Shown here: positions 35,501-46,487 of the stretch, one piece after another
Position numbering within the stretch: the stretch's first letter is position 1
Layout: every line of letters starts with the position of its first letter
Source of the DNA: Galerina marginata
Taxonomy: Eukaryota > Basidiomycota > Agaricomycetes > Agaricales > Galerinaceae
Direction of reading: 5' to 3'
DNA: 64,000 bases
Assembly: GCA_023014335.1 (NCBI GenBank)
Contig: JAECYW010000012.1
Coordinates: 2,170,001 to 2,234,000 of the forward strand
Made by a program: the position numbers and the translations under genes
The notes under the pieces: model-generated
What the model was told of the DNA's origin: nothing
The model's input: the letters and a program-made list of their open reading frames with translations, nothing else
The model's database searches: none

Positions 35501-37415
35501 CCCCAGGATAGAAGAGCACCACCAAATCGGAACAACCAAGCGTTCCAGTTCTTTGAACTGTTCAGCCGTGAAGAGAATAGTCGATCAGAAAACTATTGTG
35601 GTTGAATACAAAAACTAGCTCCAAACATAAAGGACTTCCACAGGTAACAAAACAGGCCAAGGAGTCCGGTCCAGACCAGTCGTATCAATTGGCAGCTTCC
35701 ATCAAATCATTTTTCTTTGTAAAAGCAAGAGGAGCATAACCTTGGGGCTTGAAGGAGGCATTTAAATCGGTCGGAATCTTGCCTTTAGACTGTAAGGACG
35801 ACGAGGGCAAGAATTGACCCAATCTTTGAGCTCCGATGTTGAGGTGACGGGCCAGTTAGCAACACGGTCGAACGCCACTGAGTCTAATGCTAGAATCGTT
35901 TTATGCTGGTCTTTGCTAACAGTATACCTCTGTCACCAAAGGTTGAACGTCTCGGAAATGCTGCCGTATATTGCTGAATTTCCAGGGTAGATGGTAACCA
36001 GAGCGCTTTCTGTTCCGAAAGCCTCAGTAGTTTGAGCAGTGAAGCACTTATATGCCAGTGTACCAGCGTCCGATGTGCGCCTAAGAGGTAAACCGTAAAC
36101 TGAATCAGTACTTTGCGACGGTTTATTCCACATACGGTCACCACCTGCGCATTGGCACCCTAGCTTCCACAAAACAGGAGAGCGACGATTCCTTGCCATG
36201 TCCGAGCGTGAAGGTGTAAGCAAGGAAGGCGCCTGTAACGCTGAATATCAAGCCGACTTCTCTGACGATAGGTTTACCCTGTTGAATTAGAATTATGAAA
36301 ACTTTGAACGGTCGAGCTCCAGTTGCCCAATGCCTTTTCTCAGCTTTCCAGTTCCGTGATTCGGCGTGAACATCGTGTGCATGACGTCACGCGCTCACCG
36401 GAACGACTCCGACCCGATCACCCGCCCGTCCAACTCGGGCCGATCACGACGGCGCTGCCCTTGCCCGACGTCCACCTCGCCTTAAGCTTGCGACCTCCTG
36501 CAGACACCAGCAGGAGCGGTACGGCAAAAGTGAGAGAAGCATTGTTGCAGAAGGAATCTGGCTCATATGATCTAGAGTCTTACACTTAACGCCGTTCAAC
36601 AGGAATTGCCAGCAAAACTCTTTGCTTACCTCTGCCCGTTATGTATGGCTAGTGACTTCTACGATAACCGGCTAGTTGAGGATGAAGGTTTTGGCTTGAA
36701 GGAAGTGGGCCGTGCCCGAGATAGCGGGATCCGCGACTCCGTTCAAATAGTGTGATGAGGTTCTTTTGACCGTCGAGAGACGCGTGCAGGGTGCGGTTGT
36801 GGCAAGCTTGTGGAGTGGCGGACATAATCGGTGATGGAGAAGAAGGAAGCTCTGGTAAGTCTGCCAAACTTGACATCGAGCGACGTGGTTATCGGTGCTC
36901 TGGAGACGCCAATTAATGTCTAGAAATGATTGAGACAGACGAATTTCGGTGAGAAAAACAATGAGGAGAGTTCTCGAAGCTCAGGAAGTAGATAAATAAA
37001 GGTTAAGTGATCGATGATGAATTTGGGAAGAGACTTACCTTGTTAGACTTTGAGATGAAACGACGAGAGTAGTAGTGTATCGTCCAACCAGAGATTCACA
37101 AGTATCAACAGTGGTGTGAAGCCCTGCGAAGCAAAAGGCGCGTCACGACTGAGTATCCATGCGCGTATTGGAGACACGCGACCCGTCGCAGAGAGTTCTT
37201 GCCAGCATGAAGGTGACGAGATGTAGAGAACATGTGGTTATTGGGGAACATATGGGGTATGGGGAGCAGAGTGGTGAGAAAAAGGAAGGAGAGGAGATTA
37301 TGTAAGACAATATCGAGGCGAAGAGAACCGTAAAAATAACTCGGCTCGCGATGGCCTTGAGGTACTTTAAAAACTCGGATGACGCTAGTGCTACCAGTTT
37401 CTGAACCCCTCCACT
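32511..37415. other. 4.9 kb gene-poor segment
   Basis: No complete gene could be assembled. The sequence is richer in AT than its flanks over much of its length. A - strand segment at about 36170-35933 reads GLPLRRTSDAGTLAYKCF and IYPGNSAIYGSISETF in one frame and resembles an exon of a secreted protein, but no partner exons fit. A GC-rich patch at 36380-36520 and a - strand frame 36876-36649 (MSSLADLPELPSSPSPIMSA) remain unassigned. No terminal repeats or transposase motifs were seen. Confidence 0.4.
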
Positions 37416-40400
37416 ATGCGCTCTCTCTCTGCTGCCGCCTTCTGGCGGTGTGCTCTCCTCCTTCCTTTTGTTCTTGCTCAGGATGAGTCTCCAGCGGTTT
37501 CGGCAAGTGCTTCGGCAGTTTCTGGTCTCAGTATTTCTATACCTGCATCTACGTCGGCGAGCGTATCGTCGGTCGCTGTTTCAACCAGCGCACAGCTCAG
37601 TGCCAGTTCAGCTGCAGCTTCAGTTTCAGCCTCAGCATCCTTGCCTGCGTCTCCAGCAATCAGTCCACCATCACCGCAGGTGACGGAACCGACTTCCGCA
37701 CCCGCAATATCCTCTGCCAGCTTCTCTGCATTCCCCGTGCCATCGGATGTTCCAGTGCCCCCAGTATACCCTGCAGTAGATCCCAGCAACCCCCCCGACG
37801 TACGTCGCCTATATTTTTTGAAACTTTTTTATTCATAGTTCCTGACATCATTGGTGGTTCTTCTATTTATTTTTGGTTTTCGATGTAGGCGGAGGATAGC
37901 ACAAATGTTCTTCCTGACTTTGGGCCAGCATGGAAGGCGGCACATGCGAAGGCAAAGGCGAAGGTAAGCACTGTGATACTTTATGCACATTTCCTCTTCT
38001 CGCTTTCGAGAACGTTGTGGTTGAGGATGCTCGCATTGCTCGGAGATCCATGGCGCCTGGGGAGAAAATGGAACTACTCCTAGCCCGGGGCACCACTGCG
38101 TGGTGGCGCTCAGCTTCACTGGTCACCTCGTTTCAAATAATCAACACGTGTAGAAGCTTCTAGTCAAATTTCTATGATCTGACCCCATGGCGCTCAATCT
38201 CGAGGCGTCATATTTCCGAGTTTACTGGACAAATGTGTACCAAGTGACCTCAAAGTTGTTTCGTCATGCCGTTTCTAATTTTATGTCCATTGCTTAATTT
38301 TGACCCTCATAATTTCCTCTTTGAATAGATTGCCTCCTTCACATTAGAAGAAAAAGTCAACGTTACCACTGGAGTCGGTTGGACTGGTGGTCGATGCGTT
38401 GTACGTACCTCTCTGCGTTAGGTTTATTCGCGACACGGTGCTGACCTAAGTTTCCAGGGAAATACCCCTGCGATAAACGGAAAAGGCTGGCCAGGACTGT
38501 GCCTCGAGGTATGTATCTTCTCTGCCCGAGTAGAAACCGTAATAGAATTATCCAGGACTCTCCCCTCGGCGTACGCTTCGGCGACTTCGTAACGAGTTTC
38601 CCAACAGGAGTGAACACCGCAGCTTCGTATGTCTTCCACTGCTTCCCCCCTTTCTCGCCCCCGCTTAATGAACCTCGCACAAATAAACAAACAGTTTTAA
38701 CCGCCGTCTAATTCGCACCCGTGGCCTTTTCATGGGTCTCGAGCACAAAGGAAAAGGAGTGAACATCGCTCTAGGGCCGATGATGAACATGGGTCGTGTC
38801 GCAGCGGGCGGACGGAATTGGGAGGGCTTTGGAGCTGACCCATTCCTTGCCGGCGAGACGGCTTATGAGACCATTTTGGGGATGCAGGCTGGTGGTATTC
38901 AGGCGTGTGCGAAGCATTTGATTGGAAAGTGAGTTTCGTTTTCTTTTTCTCGGCTCCCTGTGGATCGCTGCCCCAAATAATAGGAAGCGTTTCTGAAACG
39001 TAATACTAATCTTAATATCTTTTAGTGAGCAAGAACATTTCCGAACAACGTCAAGCTCTGACATTGATGATCGTACTATGCACGAAATCTACGCCCAGCC
39101 ATTCTTGAAGAGTATCATGGCCGGTGTCGCCAGCATCATGTGCAGTTACAGTGCGTGTTTCTTGCTTCTCGTGTTTTGAGAATCATATACTGAGATGGAA
39201 ATAGATTTGGTTAACGGGACCTATGCATGCGAGAATGATAAATTGATGAACGATATTATAAAGAGAGAGTTTGCATTCCAAGGATGTGAATAATTTTCTT
39301 TCCCCGTTGCTATGTTGGTTTTGTTTCTGACTCCTCTTTTCCTCCAGTTATCATGTCCGATTGGTCTGCGTAAGTGTTCATAACATCCAGGTAGAAAATG
39401 AGAGGCTCATTGACTTGCAACGAAATCATCTCACAGACAACATTCTACGATGTCAGCTGTAACTGGCTTGGATGTCAGTTGTATTTTCGTTTTCTTCTTG
39501 AAGTAAAATCTCTTACTGACTTTTTGGCATTTATCAAACAGATGACAATGCCCGGAGATATCACCTTCAGCTCTCACACCTCCTGGTGGGGCCCAAACCT
39601 CACCGCATTCGTTAACAACGGCACGATCCCCGAAAGCCGCGTCGACGACATGGCCACCCGCATCCTCGCCTCCTGGTACCTCCTCGGCCAAGACGACTCC
39701 GATTACCCTGAAACCAATTTCGACGCGTTCAACCCCGACAGCGATACCACAAACTCGCATATTGATGTCCAGGACGACCATTTCCAACTTGTGAGGGAGC
39801 TAGGCGCGGCGAGCGCTGTGTTGTTGAAAAACGTGAAAGGCGCGCTGCCGCTGGGTAAGAAGGATAGGAGCATTGTGCTTATTGGGAGTGGTGCGGGACC
39901 GGGGAAAGCTGGGCCTAACGAGTTCTCGGATCAGGTAGGTTTAGATTTATCCGAGTTTAGATGAAGTTCTTGACGCTGATGAATGTTTAGGGAGGTTCAG
40001 ATGGTGTGCTCGCCATGGGATGGGGCTCTGGAACAGCCAATTTCACATATCTTGTGACAGTAAGTCGTTTGAGGTTCCTGTCGCAATCATAAAATATTTA
40101 CTTCGCTGCGTTCATCTTTAGCCTCTCGACGCTATTCAACGTAAAGCTCGCGAGTTCCGCTCAAGCATTTCTTGGCTCCTGGACGACTTCAACCTGCCAC
40201 GCGCGGGCAACATGGCCAGGAAGAGGTCCACTGCTCTCGTATTCCTTAGTGCAGACAGCGGTGAGGATTATATTACCGTCGATGGAAATGAGGGCGATCG
40301 GTGCGGTTACTCGTTCTGCTTTCGTTTGGCGCTTCTGACTTTACCTCCCATTTTTAGCAAGAACTTGACTGCCTGGCATGGAGGCGATAACCTTGTGCTA

Positions 40401-41428
40401 TCCGTAGCGGCACAGAACAACAACACCATCGTCATCGTGAACAGCGTAGGACCACTTATCCTCGAGCCATGGATCGACCACCCAAATGTCACCGCAGTGG
40501 TTTGGGCAGGGTTGCCTGGTCAAGAAGTCGGAAACTCGCTGGTCGACGTGCTGTATGGCGCCTGGAATCCGTCGGGTCGCTTGCCATATACTATTGCAAA
40601 GAGTCCTCAAGACTATGGGGCTCAGGTTAACCTTGGAGGAGATAACCAGCACATACTGAGTATTCCATACACTGAAGGGTGAGTTGCCTTTTCCTCTGGT
40701 CGAAAACTTCGGTCTCTGATGGTTATTTTTTGCGACGAAGGTTAAATATTGATTACCGACACTTTGACGCTGTCAGTCATTTTCGGATTTTACTCAAATA
40801 TGGAACTGACACTGATATTGAACAGAACAATATTACTCCCCGCTTCGAGTTTGGATTCGGGTTAAGTTATACCAATTTCACGTATTCCGGTCTCAAGGTT
40901 TCGAAAATTCCCGTTCAACCCACCCCAGCTGAGGAACCTCTTGTATCGGCCTGGGAGAACGGAAATGCCACTGCCATTGGTGAGGGGTCGTCAAGGGCCT
41001 TGTGGTGAGTTGTGGTTTAGTTCCTTGGAAAGTGTTATGTTTGCTTACAGATTTGAAACGTAACAGGCTTCACCGACCCGCCTACCAGGCAACCTTTAAC
41101 GTTAAAAACACGGGGCCCTTCTTCGGCGGCGATGTATGTCCTTCTTAATTATACTGAGAATTTTTGAAAGCTCACTCTTTATCAGATCCCTCAGCTATAT
41201 ATTAACTTCCCCGCTTCGTCCGGTGAGCCTCCCTCCGTTCTCAAAGGATTCACGGACACGACTATGGGACCTGGCGATACGAACAGCGTGACCATCACAT
41301 TTTCTCGGTATGACTTGTCGATCTGGGACGTTGTGCAGCAGGGATGGAGGAAACCTGACGGGAAGATCGGCGTTACGGTTGGTGCGAGCAGTAGAGATGC
41401 GAGGTTGAAGGGTACTGTGCCGGTGTGA
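37416..41428 (+). CDS. secreted beta-glucosidase, glycoside hydrolase family 3
   Basis: Multi-exon gene from ATG 37416 to TGA 41426-41428. A signal peptide ([22 protein letters not shown]) is followed by about 105 residues of Ser/Ala/Pro-rich linker before the catalytic domain, which is uncommon. The GH3 N-domain shows [68 protein letters not shown] and ASIMCSYN. The nucleophile block FIMSDWSA has Asp at 39359-39361. [13 protein letters not shown] joins MTMPGD across an intron. The (alpha/beta)6 domain follows ([29 protein letters not shown]) and then a fibronectin-III-like C-domain ([10 protein letters not shown] ... [11 protein letters not shown]). The enzyme releases glucose from beta-linked oligosaccharides outside the cell. 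All key blocks are intact. Confidence 0.93.
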
Positions 41429-41698
41429 GTCATGGAAATGGACATGAACTTGGACTTGGACTTGGAATGAGGAGGCGTTGTTTAAAATTGTATTTCATTC
41501 GCTGCATTTGCTGTTGTCTGTTGTTTCTTGTAGAATACGCTGTAACGTCGCTGTTGACTGGATGTTTTATACCCGAATGGAAGTTGTCTTCTGTGTATAA
41601 GTAGCGTGCATGCATAGTTTTTAAATCTCTTCAGCGCTTATTAATCATGCTTCTGCTTGCAGTGATCCTGATTTTGCCATTGTACAAGATATTTTCTG

Positions 41699-42905
41699 CT
41701 AGAGTTTAATTCCTACGTCTTCCGGCTTATTTAGTAAGCGGCCTGGAGTGGTGGCTGAATGTGAGGTCAAGAAACCAGAAAATATTGCAGGCCACTGACC
41801 TTCCATACCCCCTTCTACCATTAGCACTTGACCAGTAACGTGCCCCGACACCTTGTTGGATGAGAGAAGGACGATTTGGGTCGCTATGTCGCTTGGTTCG
41901 GCGATTTTTTTGAGGGGTGTACTGCAGTTGATTCCAAAATGCGTTAGGATTGTACTAAAATGCTACAACTTGACTTACGTTGCGAGAGCGCTGTATTTGA
42001 CACGCGGGTTCTTCAAGGAGTCCGTGGCCATTGCCTAGTTTGGGAATAGTATCCTTTTCAGGATGACGTTTGACCAAATAAAATGACAGAAGACGAACCG
42101 TTTTCACCCAGCCGGGGCCTATGCAGTTGACCCTTCCCTTAGGCGCGAGTTTGACGATCTCGTTTTTAAGCGACATTGTCAGGCCGTACATCATCGCTGG
42201 GGCAAGAGGGATTGCATATTTATTGGTGAGAAATGTAAGGATGACATACCGCTTTTTGATGCAGCGTAGTCCGCGTGTCCAGCTTCACCTAAATAAAGTC
42301 CACGGTTGGACTTTCCCGCAGCAGGCTTGGTGGAAGGAAAAACCACTAACCATATTTACCAGCCGTGCTGCCAATCAAAATAATGGATGCTTCTTCCTTC
42401 AGGTCAGGAGCCATCGTTTTCAGCTGTCGCAAGTACTCGCGTGCGACGAGGAAGGAGGAATTCAGATTCGTATCAATAGTCTTCTTCCATCTGTCATAGG
42501 ACATTTCCCATAGATTCGCGTCTTCGACAACGCTTATAGCGTGGTTGATCACCAGAATCTGAACGGGCCCATAGGTGTACGTTGCTGACTTGAAGAGGTC
42601 AATGACTTCTTGTTCCTTCGTTAAATCCGCTTTGATGACTTGGCTTCTCGAGTCGATGAAGCATTCAAGAGGTTTTAAATTGGTATTGTAATGTGCTGTT
42701 ACGATCGCGCCTTGCTCTGTGCTTATCAGCGCGTTGGTACAATAACGAAAAAAAAAAGAGACTTACCGTAGTAAGTCTCAGCGGTCTCGAAGCCTATACC
42801 ACCGCTCGCTCCTAAGCCATATATTTTTGTTACCAGGAGTTACTTCGGAGGCAGAGAAGACGAACCGGTAATCAGAACATGAACACCTTCGAGGCCTAAA
42901 TCCAT
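41699..42905 (-). CDS. short-chain dehydrogenase/reductase (SDR)
   Basis: Several short exons from ATG 42905 to TAG 41699. The N-terminal cofactor site reads HVLITG|ASGGIGFETAETYY across the first intron, a TGxxxGIG Rossmann motif. The catalytic residues are present: Ser in SIILIGSTAGKYG and Tyr/Lys in ADYAASKS (YxxxK). NHAISVVEDANLWEMS and RVNCIGPGWVKT are usual SDR blocks, and the C-terminal AEPSDIATQIVLLSSNKVSGHVTGQVLMVEGGM is typical of classical SDRs. It should be an NAD(P)(H)-dependent oxidoreductase, probably cytosolic. The substrate is unknown. It converges with the beta-glucosidase gene, leaving only about 270 bases between the two stop codons. Confidence 0.9.
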
Positions 42906-43606
42906 AATAGTACGTTTGATTCAAAGTAAACCTCGTATCTGATGAGGAGGGGATAGTAAGCAAGACAGAGTTTGTGAGAAGATCGATGTATATATACTGG
43001 AGAAAGAGAAGGCGGGCGAGAATCTGGTGGACTTTACTACACGTGATAGGATGCGCAGAATGGTGGGAAGCACTGCAAGGCACCTGCTGCTCGAAAATTC
43101 ATTTCAAGGTTATGAATCTGATTGCGTGAAATTTCTCCAAAAGTTTGCCCCGAAGGTAATGGAACGCCAAGGCAGCGAGCGCTCTGCAAGTTTATTGAAG
43201 TTCAAGACACGACAAATTTTGCGACATGGCATTCTGGTTTTATTGTCAAGGACTTACAACCGAAGCGTTCTGGGTCGCGATCTGGAAACTATCTAATAGA
43301 CAGGTTTCTCAGTTGTAGGATTAGAGTGTCTAAAAAGATATGGGAATGCTCACGCGACCATCTCTTGACCATCTGGGACTGACTGCCGCAGAGGTAGGTT
43401 CCGGAAAGAGAAACGATTTGTTTGTCTGTGTTTGAATCTGGAGATGAAAGCAAGGTTGTTCTGGCACGTGACTCGGTTTAACTTGATCGCGATTCACAAT
43501 TCGAACTCCGCCACTGCACGTCTCTCACCAAGTTGAACCAAGTTTGTACTTAGAACTACTCACCAACCTCGACCCCTTTCTCTCATTAATCTCCTCTGTA
43601 ACCATC
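42906..43606. other. divergent promoter region, SDR and E2 genes
   Basis: About 700 bases between the SDR start (-) and the E2 start (+). An 89-codon frame at 43027-43296 has no recognised feature. It should hold both promoters. Confidence 0.4.
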
Positions 43607-44741
43607 ATGGTCAGTCTTATTTATATATCTGTGGTTGTTCGACCGGCTTATCTCCCATATTTCAGTCTACTTCACCCGCCGTTGTCCGCCGCGTCATGCG
43701 AGAGCTTGGCGAGCTTGAAAAGAACCCTCCAGAGGGTATTCGCATCCAAACGAGCGACCAGGATATGCTTGACGTCACGGGGATTATTGAAGGCCCAGGT
43801 ACGCTTTCCCGTCAAGAGTGGCAAATTCGAATATCAAGTACTAATGTCGCGTTCTGTGACTTTGTCATTAGAGGGCACACCGTACGCGGGAGGATATTTC
43901 AGAGTGAAGTTCAAGTTTACAGAAGAGTTTCCGGCTGCTCCACCAAAATGTACGTTCCTATGAGCCAAATATCCTTCCTTGACTAACACATTTGCTAGGT
44001 TGGTTCGCGACCAAGATTTTCCATCCAAACGTCGGGGCGACCGGCGAGATTTGCGTGAACACGCTGAAAAAGGACTGGAAATCGACCTACGGGATCTCAC
44101 ACATCCTCGTCACTGTTAAATGCTTGCTCATTTATCCCAATCCGGAATCGGCCCTGGACGAGGAGGCCGGTAAACTTCTGCTGGAGGATTACTCGAGCTA
44201 TTGCAGCAGAGCGAAGCTCATCACCAGTGTTCACGCTACTCCACGCGTCAAACCTGTTGAATTCAACACGCCGTCGGCATCAGAAGTTGAATCGTTGGCA
44301 TCTTCGAGTAAAGATGCCTCAGAAAAGCCATCACCTGTGGCCTCCACTTCCAAGCTCATAGCTTCACCTTCTCCTGTTGCTCTCCCTCCTTCTCCTTCAA
44401 TTTCCAAAACGTCGACGGCAACTCTGACACCGCTAGCCGTTCCAGCGATCACTCGCAAGTCTGCATCTCCCGCTCCACAAATATCACTCAAGGCATCTCT
44501 AGCATCTGAAAAGGAGGGCCTGAGTGTCGGACCCCAGAAAGAAAGACATCCGTCACCCTCTCCGCTGGGTACGGCCGACGCGAACGTAGGTAACGGTAAG
44601 CCTGGAATGGGTGTCGGCATCGGCATGGCGTCAACTGCGGGCATGGGAGGTGTCACGGGTACGAAGTCTATGAAGAGGGCAGCTACCGGCTCAGCCCCTA
44701 CAGGGGCGGAGAAGAGAAAGAAGGCCTTGAAAAGATTGTAA
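43607..44741 (+). CDS. ubiquitin-conjugating enzyme E2, UBE2S type
   Basis: Four exons (43607-43609, 43666-43798, 43872-43949, 43999-44741) give 318 residues. The first coding exon holds only the ATG, directly followed by a GTCAGT donor; the frame then reads [26 protein letters not shown]. The UBC fold is complete: [49 protein letters not shown] with the catalytic Cys, and [30 protein letters not shown] and the long C-terminal tail resemble UBE2S, which extends Lys11 chains with the anaphase-promoting complex. The tail is Ser/Pro/Ala-rich and ends KRKKALKRL, a basic end like the APC/C-binding LRRL tail of UBE2S. The assignment to this subfamily is inference. Confidence 0.9.
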
Positions 44742-45050
44742 AACCATTTATGATGTGTGGTGGTCGCTACTGTACTCTAGAGTTAGTTACGAGTATGTAT
44801 TGTAGTTGAAGTTGGACAGGGGATCGGGATTGTGTCATTAATATTTACTATTTTCCTTGCTTTCTGTATTTTTGTGGCTCTTCTCCATGTTGGAATTATA
44901 CCCATTTCCGCGCAGAGGCCTTCCAGATCCTGAACAACGCCAATGGAGAAAGCTGAGCTGCTGTGGAAGCTGACGTAAGCTCGGCTGGAGCGTCGGGGCT
45001 CCCGGTCAGTTCTTTTCAACAGTCGACTTGCTGTCATTCAAAAAAAAACG
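44742..45050. other. short spacer between two + strand genes
   Basis: About 310 bases. An A-run (eight A) precedes the next start codon by a few bases. Nothing else is seen. Confidence 0.5.
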
Positions 45051-46076
45051 ATGGACTCGAAGAACGTCGACGTCTTGCTCAGCCAGTTTCACTCTCTGGT
45101 AGACCTCAGCAAGACATCTTTAATCGTCTCCGTGCTGTCTATCGCGTTCAACCCTACAGCATGGAACATCGTTGCGCAGAATGGTATGTGCCACGATTTC
45201 TCTATTTTTATCAAATTTTGGCATAATTTTCTGCCGTCGTCTTCGAACTTTTTATAGTTTCAACGTTGGGCTAACTATGTGCATTAGAATACAGGAATAA
45301 AACCATCACGCGTCTCTTTGGAGGCAATGCACGTTACGGGTGCTACTTCCTCGCTATCCTCATTTTCTCTTTTGGAATTCTTAGAGACAATTTGTGAGTT
45401 CAAACCTACCCCTCTTCTCTCTCTTCTCCTTTATTTTTCTATCCAATTTTGACCATATATCCGCAGGTATCATCGAGCCCTCCTAGAACAACCCCAACAA
45501 GCCATCCTGCCCGAAGAATACGCGACCATCGTCCCAGCAGTTTTGTTCTTCCTCGGCCAACTTTTCGTCATTACCTCGACATGGTCCTTGGGCGTAACCG
45601 GCACATTCTTGGGAGACTACTTTGGGATTTTGATGGACCATCGCGTAGAGGGGTACGTTCTTCCTCAAGTTCTTTATTGGTTAGCTTTCATTCTGAAACT
45701 GTTCTTCTGACTTTTTCCCCCGTTGGATAGGTTCCCTTTCAACGTTCTCCGTGACCCAATGTACGTGGGCAGCACGATGTGCTTCGCCGCTACCGCTCTT
45801 TGGTGAGTACACACGTGAGGATGTCGTAGTCGTACTCTGACACGTGTTCTTCACCGTCTCCTTTACTGACTGGATGGAACTTTCGAAGGTACGAAAGGCC
45901 CGCGGGACTGCTTATTACGCTCTACGTGTACATTGTTTACATCATCGCATTACGCTTCGAAGGGTACGCCAAACCTTACTTCCAAATAACCACTTTACTG
46001 ACTAATTCTTTTTTATAGACCTTTCACGGATATGATCTACAGCAAACGGGCAGAAAAGGCTGCCAAGGCGCTTTAG
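45051..46076 (+). CDS. OPI3: phospholipid methyltransferase, Opi3/PEMT type
   Basis: Six exons (45051-45183, 45288-45393, 45467-45652, 45731-45802, 45889-45963, 46019-46076) give 209 residues, the usual length for Opi3. Several hydrophobic helices are visible (YGCYFLAILIFSFGIL, IVPAVLFFLGQLFVIT, GLLITLYVYIVYIIALRFEGP). The family signature GFPFNVLRDPMYVGSTMCF, which binds S-adenosylmethionine, lies before the last helix. The protein ends DMIYSKRAEKAAKAL, with a lysine-rich tail suited to ER retention. It should carry out the last methylations from phosphatidylethanolamine to phosphatidylcholine in the ER membrane. All splice phases fit. Confidence 0.93.
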
Positions 46077-46487
46077 AGATTCGAATCTAGAATTAGAGTC
46101 ACGATGTAGAAAGCCACTTGACGATCATTTACACTGGCATACTTTTTGTCATTCCCCTATACCTACCCTATTAACGAATCCACGACAACAACACACGCCT
46201 GCCCTACCGTCCTCACACCCATTACACTGCGTCAACTTCATCAGTTAGCACCCTTACATTATCCGTAGACTTTACACGCTCCATTTATAATGCGATAGAG
46301 TCCTTTGGCTTCAACGCCATATTATTCTTGAAGCTACTTCGAAAAAACTGGAACAATTTGACAATTGGAATTCAAGGGGCTTTACTTGTGTTCCATTTCA
46401 TGATCCAATCAAGCGAGTTGTGAAGATAGATTATGGATATAACTTAATAAAATCTAATATCTAGAAGGAGTAGAAGGCACCACATCT
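46077..46487. other. spacer between convergent genes
   Basis: About 410 bases holding two 3' UTRs. AATAAA-like AT-rich stretches occur near 46440-46455. No gene is seen. Confidence 0.5.

Noticed and set aside
32511..37415. A transposable element in the gene-poor segment
   Set aside because: No transposase, reverse transcriptase or integrase motif and no long terminal repeats were visible by eye.
39398..39520. Apparent loss of the GH3 residues after the nucleophile block
   Set aside because: A donor at GTCAGT after GGCTTGGAT restores [19 protein letters not shown], so the gene is intact.
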